From: Gaeumannomyces sp. JS-464
Taxonomy: Eukaryota > Ascomycota > Sordariomycetes > Magnaporthales > Magnaporthaceae
Assembly (NCBI GenBank): GCA_002197995.1
Contig: NGZR01000004.1
Span: 4,836,001-4,900,000, forward strand
Length of the DNA: 64,000 nucleotides
Direction: 5' to 3'
The notes beneath the pieces were generated by a model. The model saw only the letters and a list, made by a program, of their open reading frames with translations. It did no database searches and was not told where the DNA came from. Below, one piece after another: positions 1 through 9,854 of the stretch (within the stretch, counting starts at the first letter, position 1; every line of letters begins with the position of its first letter). A program made the position numbers and the translations under genes.

Positions 1-79
1 ACCCTAGCTCCCTACCAAAAGGAATTAATCCGCACAGTTGCTAGATGTAGACAGTGCGCCACGAGAAGAGAAAGCCGTT

Positions 80-466
80 CTGCTTCCCTCTTCTTATTTC
101 CCATGTAATGAGGGGCTGTTCATCAACAGCAGCCCAGACCCCGAGGACAGACAGCGCCTGCTCTTCGCGTTCCGCGCCAGCGACCGCCCTCGACGCGAGC
201 GGGCCTGCCCGCTGGTGCGGCACAAGCTGCGGCACAAGCTCGCAAAGATGATGGAGCTGCGGCGCCTCGGCATGCTGGAGGAGCCTCTGCGGGATGGGGG
301 GCGGGTGCACGGCCCCTGGGGTTGGCGGCGGCTAGAGCTGCCGCCAGTGCGACTGCCAATGCTGCATCTCGGATTGAAGCACGCGCGATGAACGCTGTCG
401 ACAATGTTCCCTACGGCAACGTCCACGTGAGCCTCGTGGCCGGGCCGCTGATGATCGAGAACGGTT

Positions 467-502
<36 letters not shown>

Positions 503-2040
503 TCCCTCATCTCGCACACGTCCTGTGAAGTTGTCTTGGTGCGGCTTGCTGACCTGTTCCGCCTCTCCTCAGGTCCAAAGCCGGGGTGCTGGCCTCGGTC
601 CGCGACCGGCCCCAGCTCCATCCTGTGGACACGTCTGCCAGCTCAGTAAAGCAATGCTATGTCATAGGCGGAGACAGAGCGTCTCTCTAGCTCGCAATGG
701 AACATCTGCCGAGACACCGACGAGTCAGACCCTTCGTGAAGCAGGTTGTGGGAAGCCCGTCCTGGGGCGTGGGAGGGGTCACCGATCACGCCGCGGAGGC
801 TGGGATCGTCAGGGCCGTGGCGGAGGCGGGCCTGAAATACGCCGGGAACCACAGGAAATCGGCCAAGTTCAAGGCAAAGAAGAAGGCGAGCCTGAGAAGC
901 AAGCTCCTGCACTATATCCAGTGTCTTCTCCAAGCGCGTCTGAAGAGCTACCTCCGCGCCATCGTCGGTAGGCTTTTGAACAGGGACATACCTTTAAGTC
1001 AGTGCTATCGATATTGCGTACCGCAGATGCGATGAGACACAAAAGCTGATGGCGAGACTTAGGGATCTAGCGTGGCACATCCTAAGCAACAACTGCCAAA
1101 AGTTCTGCGACGCCGCCATCGACCGCCGCGTCTTTAGCATCCTTATGCTGTGCGAGAAGAACCCGGACGCCCCTCCGCTTTACTTGCTGGGCCTCGCCAG
1201 CCGTATCGGCTGCCACGACGGGTTCCCCAAGAGGATAACACCGGTCTCGAGAGCGGCGGCGGCAAACGGCCACACAGAGTCCTGCTGCGGTACCGACGCT
1301 TCGGCCACCACAACGATACCGATATTGTCGGGGGTCTGATCGAGTACTGGACCGACTGGGAAGGCTTTCGCGAGTCCGAATTCCGGCATCAGGGCCTCTC
1401 CCCGTGGAACTGCACCGAGGCGCGGGCGGAGGAGGGGGAGGAGGCCGAGAACCCGCAAGTCCGTTGCGGAGACTGCAGCCTCGCAAAACACCTCTGGGCA
1501 TTCCCCTTCGACGCCTGGTCCGCGTGCGACTCCGCCCGCGTCGGGAGCGGCGGTCCTACGCGCCCTCTCCCAGGGCCGGCAGGGACGGGCGGCGGCGGCG
1601 CAGCCGAGCCTCGAGGAGTGGCAGCACAACAGGCTGAGAGTTCTGGGGGCGATGTAGGCGCTCGGGGCCATAGTAGTCAACATGCAGCGCTCACTGACCT
1701 TCACGGCCTGCTGCAAATGGAGCTTTGAGCCACGCGGCCTGGTATTGGCTCTCGGCAACGCCAGGCCGCGGTCTCGGAAGCTGTACCTCGAGAAGCGGAG
1801 CGGCCTCGGCGGTGTAGGGCCGGGAGGCCGGCCTCGTGGCGGACCACGGCCGCGTCAAGCTCGCCGGCATCCACCGCGCGCAGCCGGCCAGCCGCCCGTA
1901 CGAGCATGTGATGCTGTTCGCTGCGCCCTTGCCGACTGGGCGGGCCTGGCGCACGGCGACCAGGTGGCGGCGTACGTCGCGCTGCGCGACGCCCGCGCCG
2001 AGAACGTGGACGCGGTGATTGACAAGGCCAAGAAAAATAA
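80..2040 (+). pseudogene. decayed gene of an uncharacterised fungal family (NCQxFC motif)
   Basis: Several fragments on this strand read as consecutive pieces of one protein but lie in different frames. A basic N-terminal part lies near 110-280. A middle part near 1050-1150 contains NNCQKFCD, and a part near 1300-1520 contains GHHNDTDIV and AKHLWAFPFDAW. A C-terminal part near 1840-2030 contains RVKLAGIHRAQPAS and LADWAGL. The order and spacing match a hypothetical ascomycete protein type that I recognise only as uncharacterised. The Asn-Cys-Gln/Phe-Cys cluster resembles motifs in NlpC/P60- or LRAT-like folds, but that is a guess. Frame changes, stops and a 32 bp C run at 468-499 make an intact product unlikely. 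No function is assigned. Confidence 0.45.
468..499. repeat. poly-C tract (32 bp)
   Basis: An uninterrupted run of 32 C lies inside the decayed gene at the left end. Two similar runs occur at 27262-27285 and 53759-53779. Such runs are length-unstable and hard to sequence. Confidence 0.95.
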
Positions 2041-2963
2041 CGCAAAGCGGCAGCCGCAGAGCGGCGGCGCTGGGGCTCGGTGCCAGGGCTGGATTCCGGG
2101 GCTGGGACGCAGGACCCGGGACCCGTTGCGCTGCAGAGCGCGGAGGACGACGACGGGGCTGTCCAGGATGCGGGAGACACCGATGCCCATGGTGGCTAGG
2201 ACGCCGTCTGGGAGGGATTCGATGGGTCTGGCGCACAGGTCGATTGCGAAGGGTGGGCAGGTGCGACTGCGTGTGCGATGCCGCGCGCAACTGCGATGTC
2301 AGCGGAGGGGCGGAATACACTGCAGCTGGCATCCAGTTCTCTGCCGACACTGGGGAGGGGGGTATGTCGGAAACGGCGCGGCCGCCCCAGCTGGTGACGG
2401 AAATTTCGTGAATGGCGGAGTTGGCGAGGGCGCCGGTGGAGGCGGCGAGGGGGCGATGGAGGTGACGGGGCAGGGGTGGACATCGTCTCAGCCATCTTGA
2501 ACGCCTTTTCCATCGGCTGGGGCGGAGAAGATGGAGGAGGTGGAGGAAGCACTGGGGGCAGTTAAGATACATTGGGTGGTGTGTGAAGGCTGAGTTTGCA
2601 GTAAGTCAGTATCACCCACGGAAGCTACCATGATGGTGGCCAGCCCGGTAGCTTCGTGTCTCGTTGAAGCTGTATCCTCTGCTTTTATAGAATCTCAAAG
2701 TGCTTTACCAGGTTTTCCTGTATCGAGGTGTTTCGTGACACTCTATCCTGACAATCGCCAGCCCATGTCCTGCGGCTCTAACGTGACCAAACCGACCTGA
2801 AAAACAAACCCTCCCCTCTAACGCCCGTCATCTAGCATCTAGATCTATCATATATCATCTATGCGGCTTTGGCGGGAGGGGCAGGTTGCCCAAAACAAGT
2901 AAACAAAGCGGGAACAAGAGAAAGAAAAAAAAAAAAAAAAGGAGCCCCACCCCTATTCTAGCC
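2041..2963. other. no convincing gene
   Basis: GC-rich sequence up to about 2570 has short open frames on the minus strand rich in Pro/Arg/Ser, with no recognisable motif. Beyond 2570 the sequence is AT-richer with an A17 run near 2925, consistent with the 3' flank of the F-box gene. A second small decayed gene on the minus strand (about 2160-2550) cannot be excluded. Confidence 0.4.
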
Positions 2964-4180
2964 TCAATCTTCTTCGTCCACAGTCCCACCGATGATATCC
3001 AACTTGATACCTTGCTTCTTGCAGGCCGTCACGAACTCCTTGGGAACAGGACCGTCGTCACCCTCAACGGTGATGATGGACTTGAGGTTCCGCGCCATGA
3101 TGTCCTTGGCCTCGATGGCGCTGACGAGCAGCTCGGTGACCTCGTCGTCGGTGCCGACCTCGTTGAAGAACTCGAGCGTCTCGAGCTCGGGCGGCAGGCC
3201 GACCGAGTGCAAGCGCGGCCTGTTGGACTTCTTGCCGAACAGCTGGTAGTCCCAGTTGACGCGCAGCGTCTTGAGCTTCTCAAAGTCGCGCATGCGGACG
3301 GCGCGGCGGCCGCCCAGGAAGGCGCAGTCGATGACGACGGTCTCGAGCGAGCGGGCGGCCGAGCGCAGGGCGACGACGTAGTCGCCAAAGTCGTCCGACG
3401 TCTCCTCCAGCTCGGGCGCGGGCTCGGGCAACTGGGTCATGACGAACTCGCGCAGGCCCTCGGGGAACTCGAGCACGTCGCCGAGGGCGTCGTCGCTGAA
3501 GTCGCACTCGATCAGGTGCAGCTTGGTCAGGGCGGTGCCGTGGGGCTTCTCGATGTGGTCGAAGCCGCGGTAGTCGAGGCGGGCGCGACGGATGATCAGG
3601 GTCTCGAGGGTCGGGTGGGAGAAGATGTGGATGTTCTCGCGCAGGTCCCAGTAGGCGTCGTCGGGGCACTGGAAGAAGAGGGTGCAGGACTTGAGGCAGG
3701 CCAGGTCGAAGGGCCCGTTGAAGAGCGAGCCGACGCCGTGCAGCAGGGTGTCGGGCACGGCGATGTCGAGCATCTCGAGGTTGGACATGGCCGAGATGGT
3801 GCGGGTGACGCCCTCGTCGAGCTGCTCGTGGTGCCAGCCGTGGACGGGCACGTCGAGGCTGATGTGCGACACGTGCGACGCGGGGTACTCGAGGCGCACG
3901 CCCACGATGAGCGAGCCGCGGCGCGGGCGGCGGCCGAGCGACTGGCTGAAGCGCAGGTGGTGCTCGGGCTTGTCGAACTGGATCTCCTTGTACAGCACCG
4001 AGTCGGCGGCCGTGTGTAGTACTTGTTGAGGCGCGACACGCTGCACAGGTCGCGCTTGGACTCGGCGCCGACGACCTCGAGGATGCGCAGCAGCACCTCC
4101 TGCGGCAGCGTCGCCAGCCGGTCCGGCTCCGGCATGCCGCCGTTCGGGTGGCCACCGGCGGCGATTGTTGAGGACGGCAT
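2964..4180 (-). CDS. F-box protein with LRR-like C-terminal region (one frameshift)
   Basis: The start chosen is the ATG at 4180 because it precedes an F-box (LPQEVLLRILEVVGAESKRD, then CSVSRLNKYY) at about residues 25-58. The remaining 350 residues lie in a shifted frame ending at 2964 and read as LRR-like segments (LEMLDIAVPD, TALTKLHLIECDF, LETVVIDCAF, LKTLRVNWDY). In known families, F-box proteins are substrate adaptors of SCF ubiquitin ligases: the F-box binds Skp1 and the repeats bind the target. The two frames meet near 4015-4020, where one missing base would join them smoothly; no GT-AG intron fits. Either the gene carries a real one-base deletion or the sequence has an error. The target protein is unknown. 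Confidence 0.75.
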
Positions 4181-4607
4181 GGGAGGATGGGGCGCGCCGA
4201 TGCGCGGCGCCGGCTGGTTAAAGATGATGGCTAGTTCGCGTCGAGCGGGGGCGGTGGTGGTTGCGATGCGGGAAAAGCAGAAGCAGCAGGGCGAATCAAT
4301 GCCACCCGAATTCAGGGCGGCTGTCAGCAGACAGCCCACCGTGCCCACATGCAAATGGCAGGGGTTGTCTCTTGCGGAGAAAAGGGAGGAGCCCCTGGGC
4401 TAGCCCGACTGGCCCAAGCTTTGCGTTTCAACCTCCTAGCCGTTTTTGGTTAGAAGTGCCCTCCTCCGGATTACGTGAAGGTCGCATTCCACTTCGATGT
4501 GGGTTGTGCCCAATTATCGCACTAACCTTTCGTGATCAATTGGGATTCCGCCGAAGCCCATCATCTCGCCGTGCTGTTTTTGTCTTCACTGCCAGCTGCT
4601 TAGCAAG
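4181..4607. other. intergenic region between divergent genes
   Basis: This is the shared upstream region of the F-box gene (minus) and the PNP-domain gene (plus). I see no repeat, RNA gene or clear TATA box. Confidence 0.5.
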
Positions 4608-5840
4608 ATGTCATCTAAAATAACCCTTGACAGCCCCGACCACTACGCAGTTGGCTGGATTGCCGCGCTGCCCATCGTCCAAGCGGCGGCGGCTGCTATC
4701 CTTGACGAGGAGCACGCGCAGCCGACAGGCTTCAAAAGAAACGCAAACGACAAGAACGTCTACACCTGGGGCCGGGTAGGAGAGCATAACATTGTCGTTG
4801 CATCTCTCCCTGCTGGCTCTTGCGGGATCACCTCCGCCGCCGCAACAGCCGCAGAACTTCTCTCCTCCCTCCCTTCCATCAAGATCGGCCTGATGGTCGG
4901 TATTGGTGGCGGTATTTCGAGGCCTGACAAGGGTCGTGACATCCGCCTCGGCGATGTTGCCGTGAGCCAGTCTCACGGCACAACCGGCGGTGTTTTCCAG
5001 TACGACCTAATCAAGGGAAAGTCCGGCAATGTTCGGGAAGCAAAAGGATACCTGGCGGCGCCTCCCATTGTCCTGCTCAACGCCCTTACTGCGATATAGG
5101 CCAGTCATGAACTCACGGACTCCAAGATTCCCGAGATCGTGGAAGCGATGTTGAAAAAGTATCCCAAGATGGGGATGAAATCCAAAAACAATCCAGGCTA
5201 CGGTTTCCAGGGATTCGAGAATGACCGCCTCTTCAGCTCATCTTCCGTGCACGTTGGCGGCAAGGACTGCAAGAACTGCGATCCGGTCCAGGAAATCGAG
5301 AGGGATGACCGCGACACCGACGTGCCTGAGATCCACTACGGCGTCATCGCGTCCGGGAATACCCTTGTCGAAGACGCCAGTCTACGCGATCAGATTGCTG
5401 GTGATGCCGGGGATGATTGCATCTGCGTTGAGATGGAGGCGGCCGGGCTGATGAACCGCTTCCCCTGTCTTGTAATCCGTGGCATTTGCAATTACGCCGA
5501 CGCACACAAGAACGACCAGTGGCAACGATATGCTTCTGCCACTGCTGCTGCGTATACCAAAGAGCTCCTCGCCTTCGTGCCACCGGCAGAGGTTAGGGAA
5601 ACAAAAAGAGGATCGGAAATAGTGCAAGCGAGTAAGTCCCGTGGTGTATGTGTTAGCTAGGTGGCACTTATCCTACTTGTACTTAAATTAATTAATTCGC
5701 TAAATTGACACTATATATCCAGCCGATTTAAATGTCCACCAAGCTCAACAAGATATCCATGCTCTCGTATCGGATGGCCAGCTTCACACGATCAGACAGT
5801 GGCTTGCCGCTCCCGACCCGTCCACAAACCCCGGCGGCGC
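4608..5840 (+). pseudogene. remnant of a PNP_UDP_1-type NLR (nucleoside-phosphorylase-like N-terminal domain)
   Basis: The frame from the ATG at 4608 begins with the signature of fungal NLR N-termini of the phosphorylase superfamily: DHYAVGWIAALPIVQAAAA, then VASLPAGSCGITSAA and LMVGIGGGISRP. It is stopped by TAG at 5097-5099 and continues in the same frame with HELTDSKIPEIVEAMLKKYP, then PEIHYGVIASGN and CVEMEAAGLMNRFPCLVIRG. The stop could be a former CAG (C to T). A GTAAGT donor at about 5631 precedes a second exon near 5730-5840 with DIHALVSDGQLHTIRQWLAAP followed by DPSTN, the linker normally found just before the NACHT domain. Similarity then ends and no NACHT domain follows. These proteins act in fungal non-self recognition; this copy cannot encode one. 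Ankyrin-like fragments near 6840-7000 may be its lost 3' end. Confidence 0.7.
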
Positions 5841-5904
5841 GGGGAAAATAGGATTAGGAATGGGCTGGAGCTTGAGTTCTCCAATGTCCCGCCTTTCGTA
5901 ACTA

Positions 5905-6144
5905 AGGGCGTGTTTAATACTAGCTTATTTTTTTTTTTTTGGCTAACCGTTTTTGCGAGAGGGGTAAAACTGAGATCCAGGTAACGGATAGAAACCAATG
6001 CAGACGCATTCATGAATAGCATGGATTCTTTTGGTTAGCTCCTTTTAATGCGAACTTTTGGAGATTGAGAAACGGTTTAGGAACAAAAACCCAAAAAATA
6101 AAATAAAAAAACCAAAAAAAACCGCCATTACCAAACACGCCCTG
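5905..6144. mobile_element. MITE-like element, about 240 bp
   Basis: The left edge begins AGGGCGTGTTT, then an A/T-rich tract with a T13 run. The right edge is its inverse complement (AAACACGCCCT), preceded by A-rich sequence ending in CGCCATTACC. The 11 bp perfect inverted termini, short length and lack of coding capacity fit a non-autonomous DNA element. TA lies just outside both ends, but the ends differ by one base, so a target duplication is not proven. It sits between the truncated NLR and its putative ankyrin relics. Confidence 0.6.
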
Positions 6145-6839
6145 TATTTTACACCTAGGTAATTGCTCGATTCTGCTAGAACTCTCCGGGAGTGTCAAAA
6201 CAACCCTTGCATTAAACAAACTTAGCGGCTCACAATCAGAGGAGCGAGGTTCCCGTGTCACGCTATACGTTTTCTTTTTATTCCAAGACAAGGAGAAGCA
6301 GACCATGGGCTGACTTCTGCTGTATCTTTCATCTCGGTTGTACACGCGGGCCGAGTGCTACAGGGAATCGTTTTGGGCACGGCGCGGAGTTGCCCGCTTC
6401 TGATGGCCTCGCGGAAACTGTTCGAAAGACAATTCGTGCAAGCCAGAGAGGTCTTCATTTTCATGTACTCCCTCGATAAGTGTAGTGTTCGGAGGGAATT
6501 AGTAGCGTGGCTAGAGCACTCTTCCCTCCAGGAGACAGCCTGCGCCCCCGCCGTCCCAGCCAGCAGAAACGGGGTTGCGACAAAGGACTGGATATCACCG
6601 GCGACCCTTTTTCAGAGACAGGTACTAAAAACCTCGGCGTCCTCCCAGGTGCATGCTAAAGCGTTACATAACCCTCGGTGACAGCGTGGGAGGCCCTCCG
6701 CCACTCGTGCACACTCGTGTGTATAATGCTACAGAGCCCCGCAGCCTTCATGGCTTTGCGTACAGTTTCATAGAGATACAGGGTCCAGGGCTTTATGGAC
6801 TGGACTGGCTTGGGCGACGCCAATTTCAAAGTCCCAGGG
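6145..6839. other. no gene recognised
   Basis: Short open frames on both strands lack recognisable motifs and GC-rich coding character. The stretch probably derives from the same decayed NLR locus. Confidence 0.4.
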
Positions 6840-7000
6840 GGAGAGAGTGTGACACCGCTTTGCGAATGGATTGTTGCACGGGAAACGAGGAGGTCGCTCA
6901 ATTGCTATTCGCCAGCAGGCTGATATTAGCCCCAGGCCCATCGCTGAACTGCTCCTCGCGAACGGGGCCATCAAAGGCAATGAGTGTGGAGAGCATAGTG
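6840..7000 (+). pseudogene. ankyrin-repeat relics, possibly the 3' end of the PNP-NLR
   Basis: Two short segments in different frames resemble ankyrin helices: DTALRMDCCTGNEEVAQLLF near 6850-6910 and RPIAELLLANGA near 6930-6970. The first has the classic order TAL, G, E, VAQLL; the second has LLLANGA. Stops and frame changes surround them. In complete fungal NLRs, ankyrin repeats often follow NACHT, so these may belong to the gene beginning at 4608. The link is inferred from position only. Confidence 0.4.
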
Positions 7001-7105
7001 AAAGTGCTGGGAATTAAGTACTTCCTAATGGATCTCAGTTTTATTTGGTATTCACGTCCTAATTAACTTTCCTGCACTCCCAATGTGCCCGGTATGTACC
7101 TGCGA

Positions 7106-8865
7106 CTACAACAAGCCCACGCAGGCATATGTGTTTGCCCAAAGTCCCGTGCAGTCCGATTTGGCCGCTGGGTTCCACTTGATAAAGTTGGCGACGGTGA
7201 TGCGGTACTGCTTCGCAATAGTGTCGCAGTTCTGACCCGAAACGACCTTGTGGAAGGTCTTGCAGTTGGAGACCATGCCGGCCTGCGTCGGCGTCGGCGT
7301 CGCCACGCCGTTGCCCTTTGTGGTGGTGGGCGGCTCGTGGCCGACGATGGAGACGCCGCGTAGACGTTGGCCCACATGCCGCTGCAGTCGCTCTTGACGC
7401 CCGAGTTCCAGGCGAAGAACTGGGCGAGCGTGATGCGGTTCTTGGACAGCACGGCGGAGCACGACTCGCCCGACGGCACGAGGTAGAACTTGTCGCAGTT
7501 GCCGACCATGCCGGGCTGCGTGGGCGTCGGGGTGGCGATGCCGTTGCCGGGGGCTTGGTCGTGGTCGTGGGCGGCGTGTGGCCGACGATGGAGACGCAGA
7601 CGTAGACGTTGGCCCACATGCCGCTGCAGTCCGACTTGACGGCCGAGTTCCAGGCGAACAGCTGCGCGATGGTGATGCCGTTTTGGAGAGCACGTTGGAG
7701 CACGACTCCCCGGAGGAGACGAAGTAGAACTTGTCGCAGTTGCCCACCATGCCGTCCTGGATGGGCGTCGGCGTCGTGATGCCGTTGCCGGGCTTGGTCG
7801 TCGTGGTGCTCGGGGTGGTGACGGGGGTGCCGCCGACGACGCCGACGCAGACGTAAACCTCGGCCCACATGCCTGTACAATCCGACTTTACGGCGGAGTT
7901 CCAGGCAAACAGCTGCGAGATGGTGAGGCTGTTTTTGCGCAGGACGTCGCTGCAGCTTTCCCCGGATGGCACAAAGTAAAACTTGTTGCAGTTCCCGACC
8001 ATCCCGTCTTGGATCGGGGTGGGCGTGGTGATACCATTACCAGGCTTGGTCGTGGTCGGGCCAGGGGTGGTGACGGGTGAGCCGCCGGCCACGCCCCGAC
8101 GCAGACATACACCTCGGCCCACATGCCGGTGCAGTCGGCCTTCACAGCAGAGTTCCAGGCGAAGAGCTGGGAGATCGTGAGGCCGTTCTTGCGCAGAACG
8201 TCGCTGCAGCTCTCGCCCGAGGGCACAAAGTAGAACTTGTTGCAGTTCCCGACCATGCCCTCCTGCACGGGGCTCGGCGTCTCGATGCTGTTGCCAGGGG
8301 GCTTGGTGGTGGTCGGCCCGCTCGAGGTGCTGGTGGTGCTGGCGGTCGACGTCGGGTCACCACCCCCTGGCGGCCCGGGGGGCCCTCGACGCAGTAGGAG
8401 AAGCCGACCTTCATGCCGGTGCAGGACGACGACACTGTGGGTTCTGGCGCGATGGTCATGTTAGCACCGGCAAGTTTCGCGAAGGGTCAGTGACGGGGAA
8501 AAAAGCAGGAGGGTCAAGTACCCAGTAGGCAAAGTCCCCGGCCGAAATGGCAAAGATGCTCAGGACGTCGAAGCAGGACAGGGCGCCGTCGTTGTCGTAC
8601 CACCACGCGCACTCGGCGTTGGTGTTGGGGTCGTGCGGCATGACGGGCTTGTCGCCCATGAGGCTGACGACATCACCGCCTCCGGGACGCCCCAGCGGCT
8701 TCCGCGACGCGTTCGTGGGGGCGGCCGTGGCGGGCTGGGTCCGCGCCGGAGCCGGGGCGGTCGTGTGAGCGCCAGGGGCCGGGTCTGCTGCGGCGCCGCC
8801 AGTCCCAGGGTTGCGCCCAGGGACAGGGCCGCCATGGCCAGGGCTGGGAGGGTTGGCTGCTTCAT
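7106..8865 (-). CDS. secreted protein with six LysM domains (several frameshifts)
   Basis: The ATG at 8865 opens a signal peptide (MKQPTLPALAMAALSLGATL, then GLAA) and a Thr/Ala/Pro-rich linker. The first LysM (AECAWWYDNDGALSCFDVLS and on) is split by a 78 bp intron at 8444-8521 and resumes with NPTVSSSCTGMKVGFSYCVE. Five further modules follow, each with the pattern NCxKFYxVxSGESC, then FAWNSAVKxDC, then GMWAEVYVCV; the last ends near 7106. LysM binds chitin or GlcNAc polymers, and secreted fungal LysM proteins shield hyphal chitin or sequester fragments. Frames change at about 8790, 8377-8382, 8094-8097, 7681-7684, 7549-7553 and 7358. Each is explained by one missing base, mostly in a homopolymer, so the gene may be intact in vivo. 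It lies in the same neighbourhood as the LysM/GH18 chitinase at 14818. Confidence 0.8.
7130..8270 (-). repeat. tandem repeat of about 230-250 bp encoding LysM modules 2-6
   Basis: Five direct copies, each a LysM plus a Thr/Pro/Gly linker, are nearly identical over long stretches, especially modules 2 and 3 and modules 4 and 5. This points to recent duplication or gene conversion. Confidence 0.75.
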
Positions 8866-9854
8866 CTTGGTTAAGATTAAGTTCTTCGATGAGCGGCTAA
8901 AAAGCAGAGAGGAGGCAGTGTCTCTGGTCGGCCTGGCTTGCAAGAGGGAGGTCAAGAAGTTCCCGTGGTTTGTTGCACCAGTTCATATATGTTTTTAGAC
9001 CGCACGACGCAGCAGCCGGCGGTGAAGCGATTCAGCCTCCATCTCCAAGATTTGCAATATCACAGCAATCTTCCCAGTCAAGTCAGCCCAAAACACGAAG
9101 TATTGCTGCCTCCATCCCGAAGACGAGATGTGGAGAGATCGCGGGCCAAGCCCAGAGGCAGTCCACAATCATCAGCAGATGAGGCAAGCCGCCGAGCAGG
9201 GGGTGTCCCTATCAACGGTTCTCGACGTTGAAAAACTGGGGAGGCAGAAGTCGTGAGTCGACGGAGGCAGATTTTTTGCCCGCACGACGTAGATTATTGA
9301 TCCTCCGGAATTTTTTTCTTTTATTCCACATTGAGCCTGGCGTAAGCGGCGCTAGGTGACACGCGATCGCGGTGGCTAGGAAGTAGCTACCCTAAAAGCG
9401 TAGGAGCGTGTAAGTCAGCCTTGGAATCTTCTTGGCCTTTCAGTATTGTGATTGTCAGTGGAGCCGCATAAGCATTCCACATTTGCGATGGCTGACGGCA
9501 CAATGGCACCCTCCTGCGGAGGTGGCCTTGTAGCTGCAAGGCTCCCGCCGCTACCTTTAAGGCCTGGACTGTGATAGCCGGCTGACACGGGGCGATGGCA
9601 GGCCAGACACAGATAATCGATAGTTGGTGGAGCCTGGCCCGGAAGAACGATGGATCGAGAAATAATACGCATCAGACACTATGGGCTAGGCCTACCCACG
9701 GGCAACATCCGGGAAATTGCCTGCCCAGAGTGCAACGTTGGGTACCATGCGTGGAGGTTGTTCTGCGGGATCGCTTAATTCTGCCTCGGGGCTGCATCCA
9801 TAAGCACCGGCGATTAGCCACCCGCATAAGGCAAGGCGGGCCGCATCGGCGCCT
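8866..9854. other. intergenic, no gene recognised
   Basis: This is the upstream region of the LysM gene and the downstream flank of the ankyrin gene. Open frames are short and lack motifs; I see no repeat or RNA gene. Confidence 0.45.

Noticed and set aside
2886..4019. Long plus-strand open frame (377 codons) overlapping the F-box gene
   Set aside because: It is the antisense shadow of the GC-rich F-box/LRR gene; its translation is repetitive Val/Leu/Glu/Gly without motifs, whereas the minus strand has an F-box and LRR pattern.
7106..8865. Cluster of several separate small LysM genes
   Set aside because: Each frame change is explained by one missing base, linkers continue across the changes, and only the first segment has a start codon with a signal peptide; a single gene is simpler.
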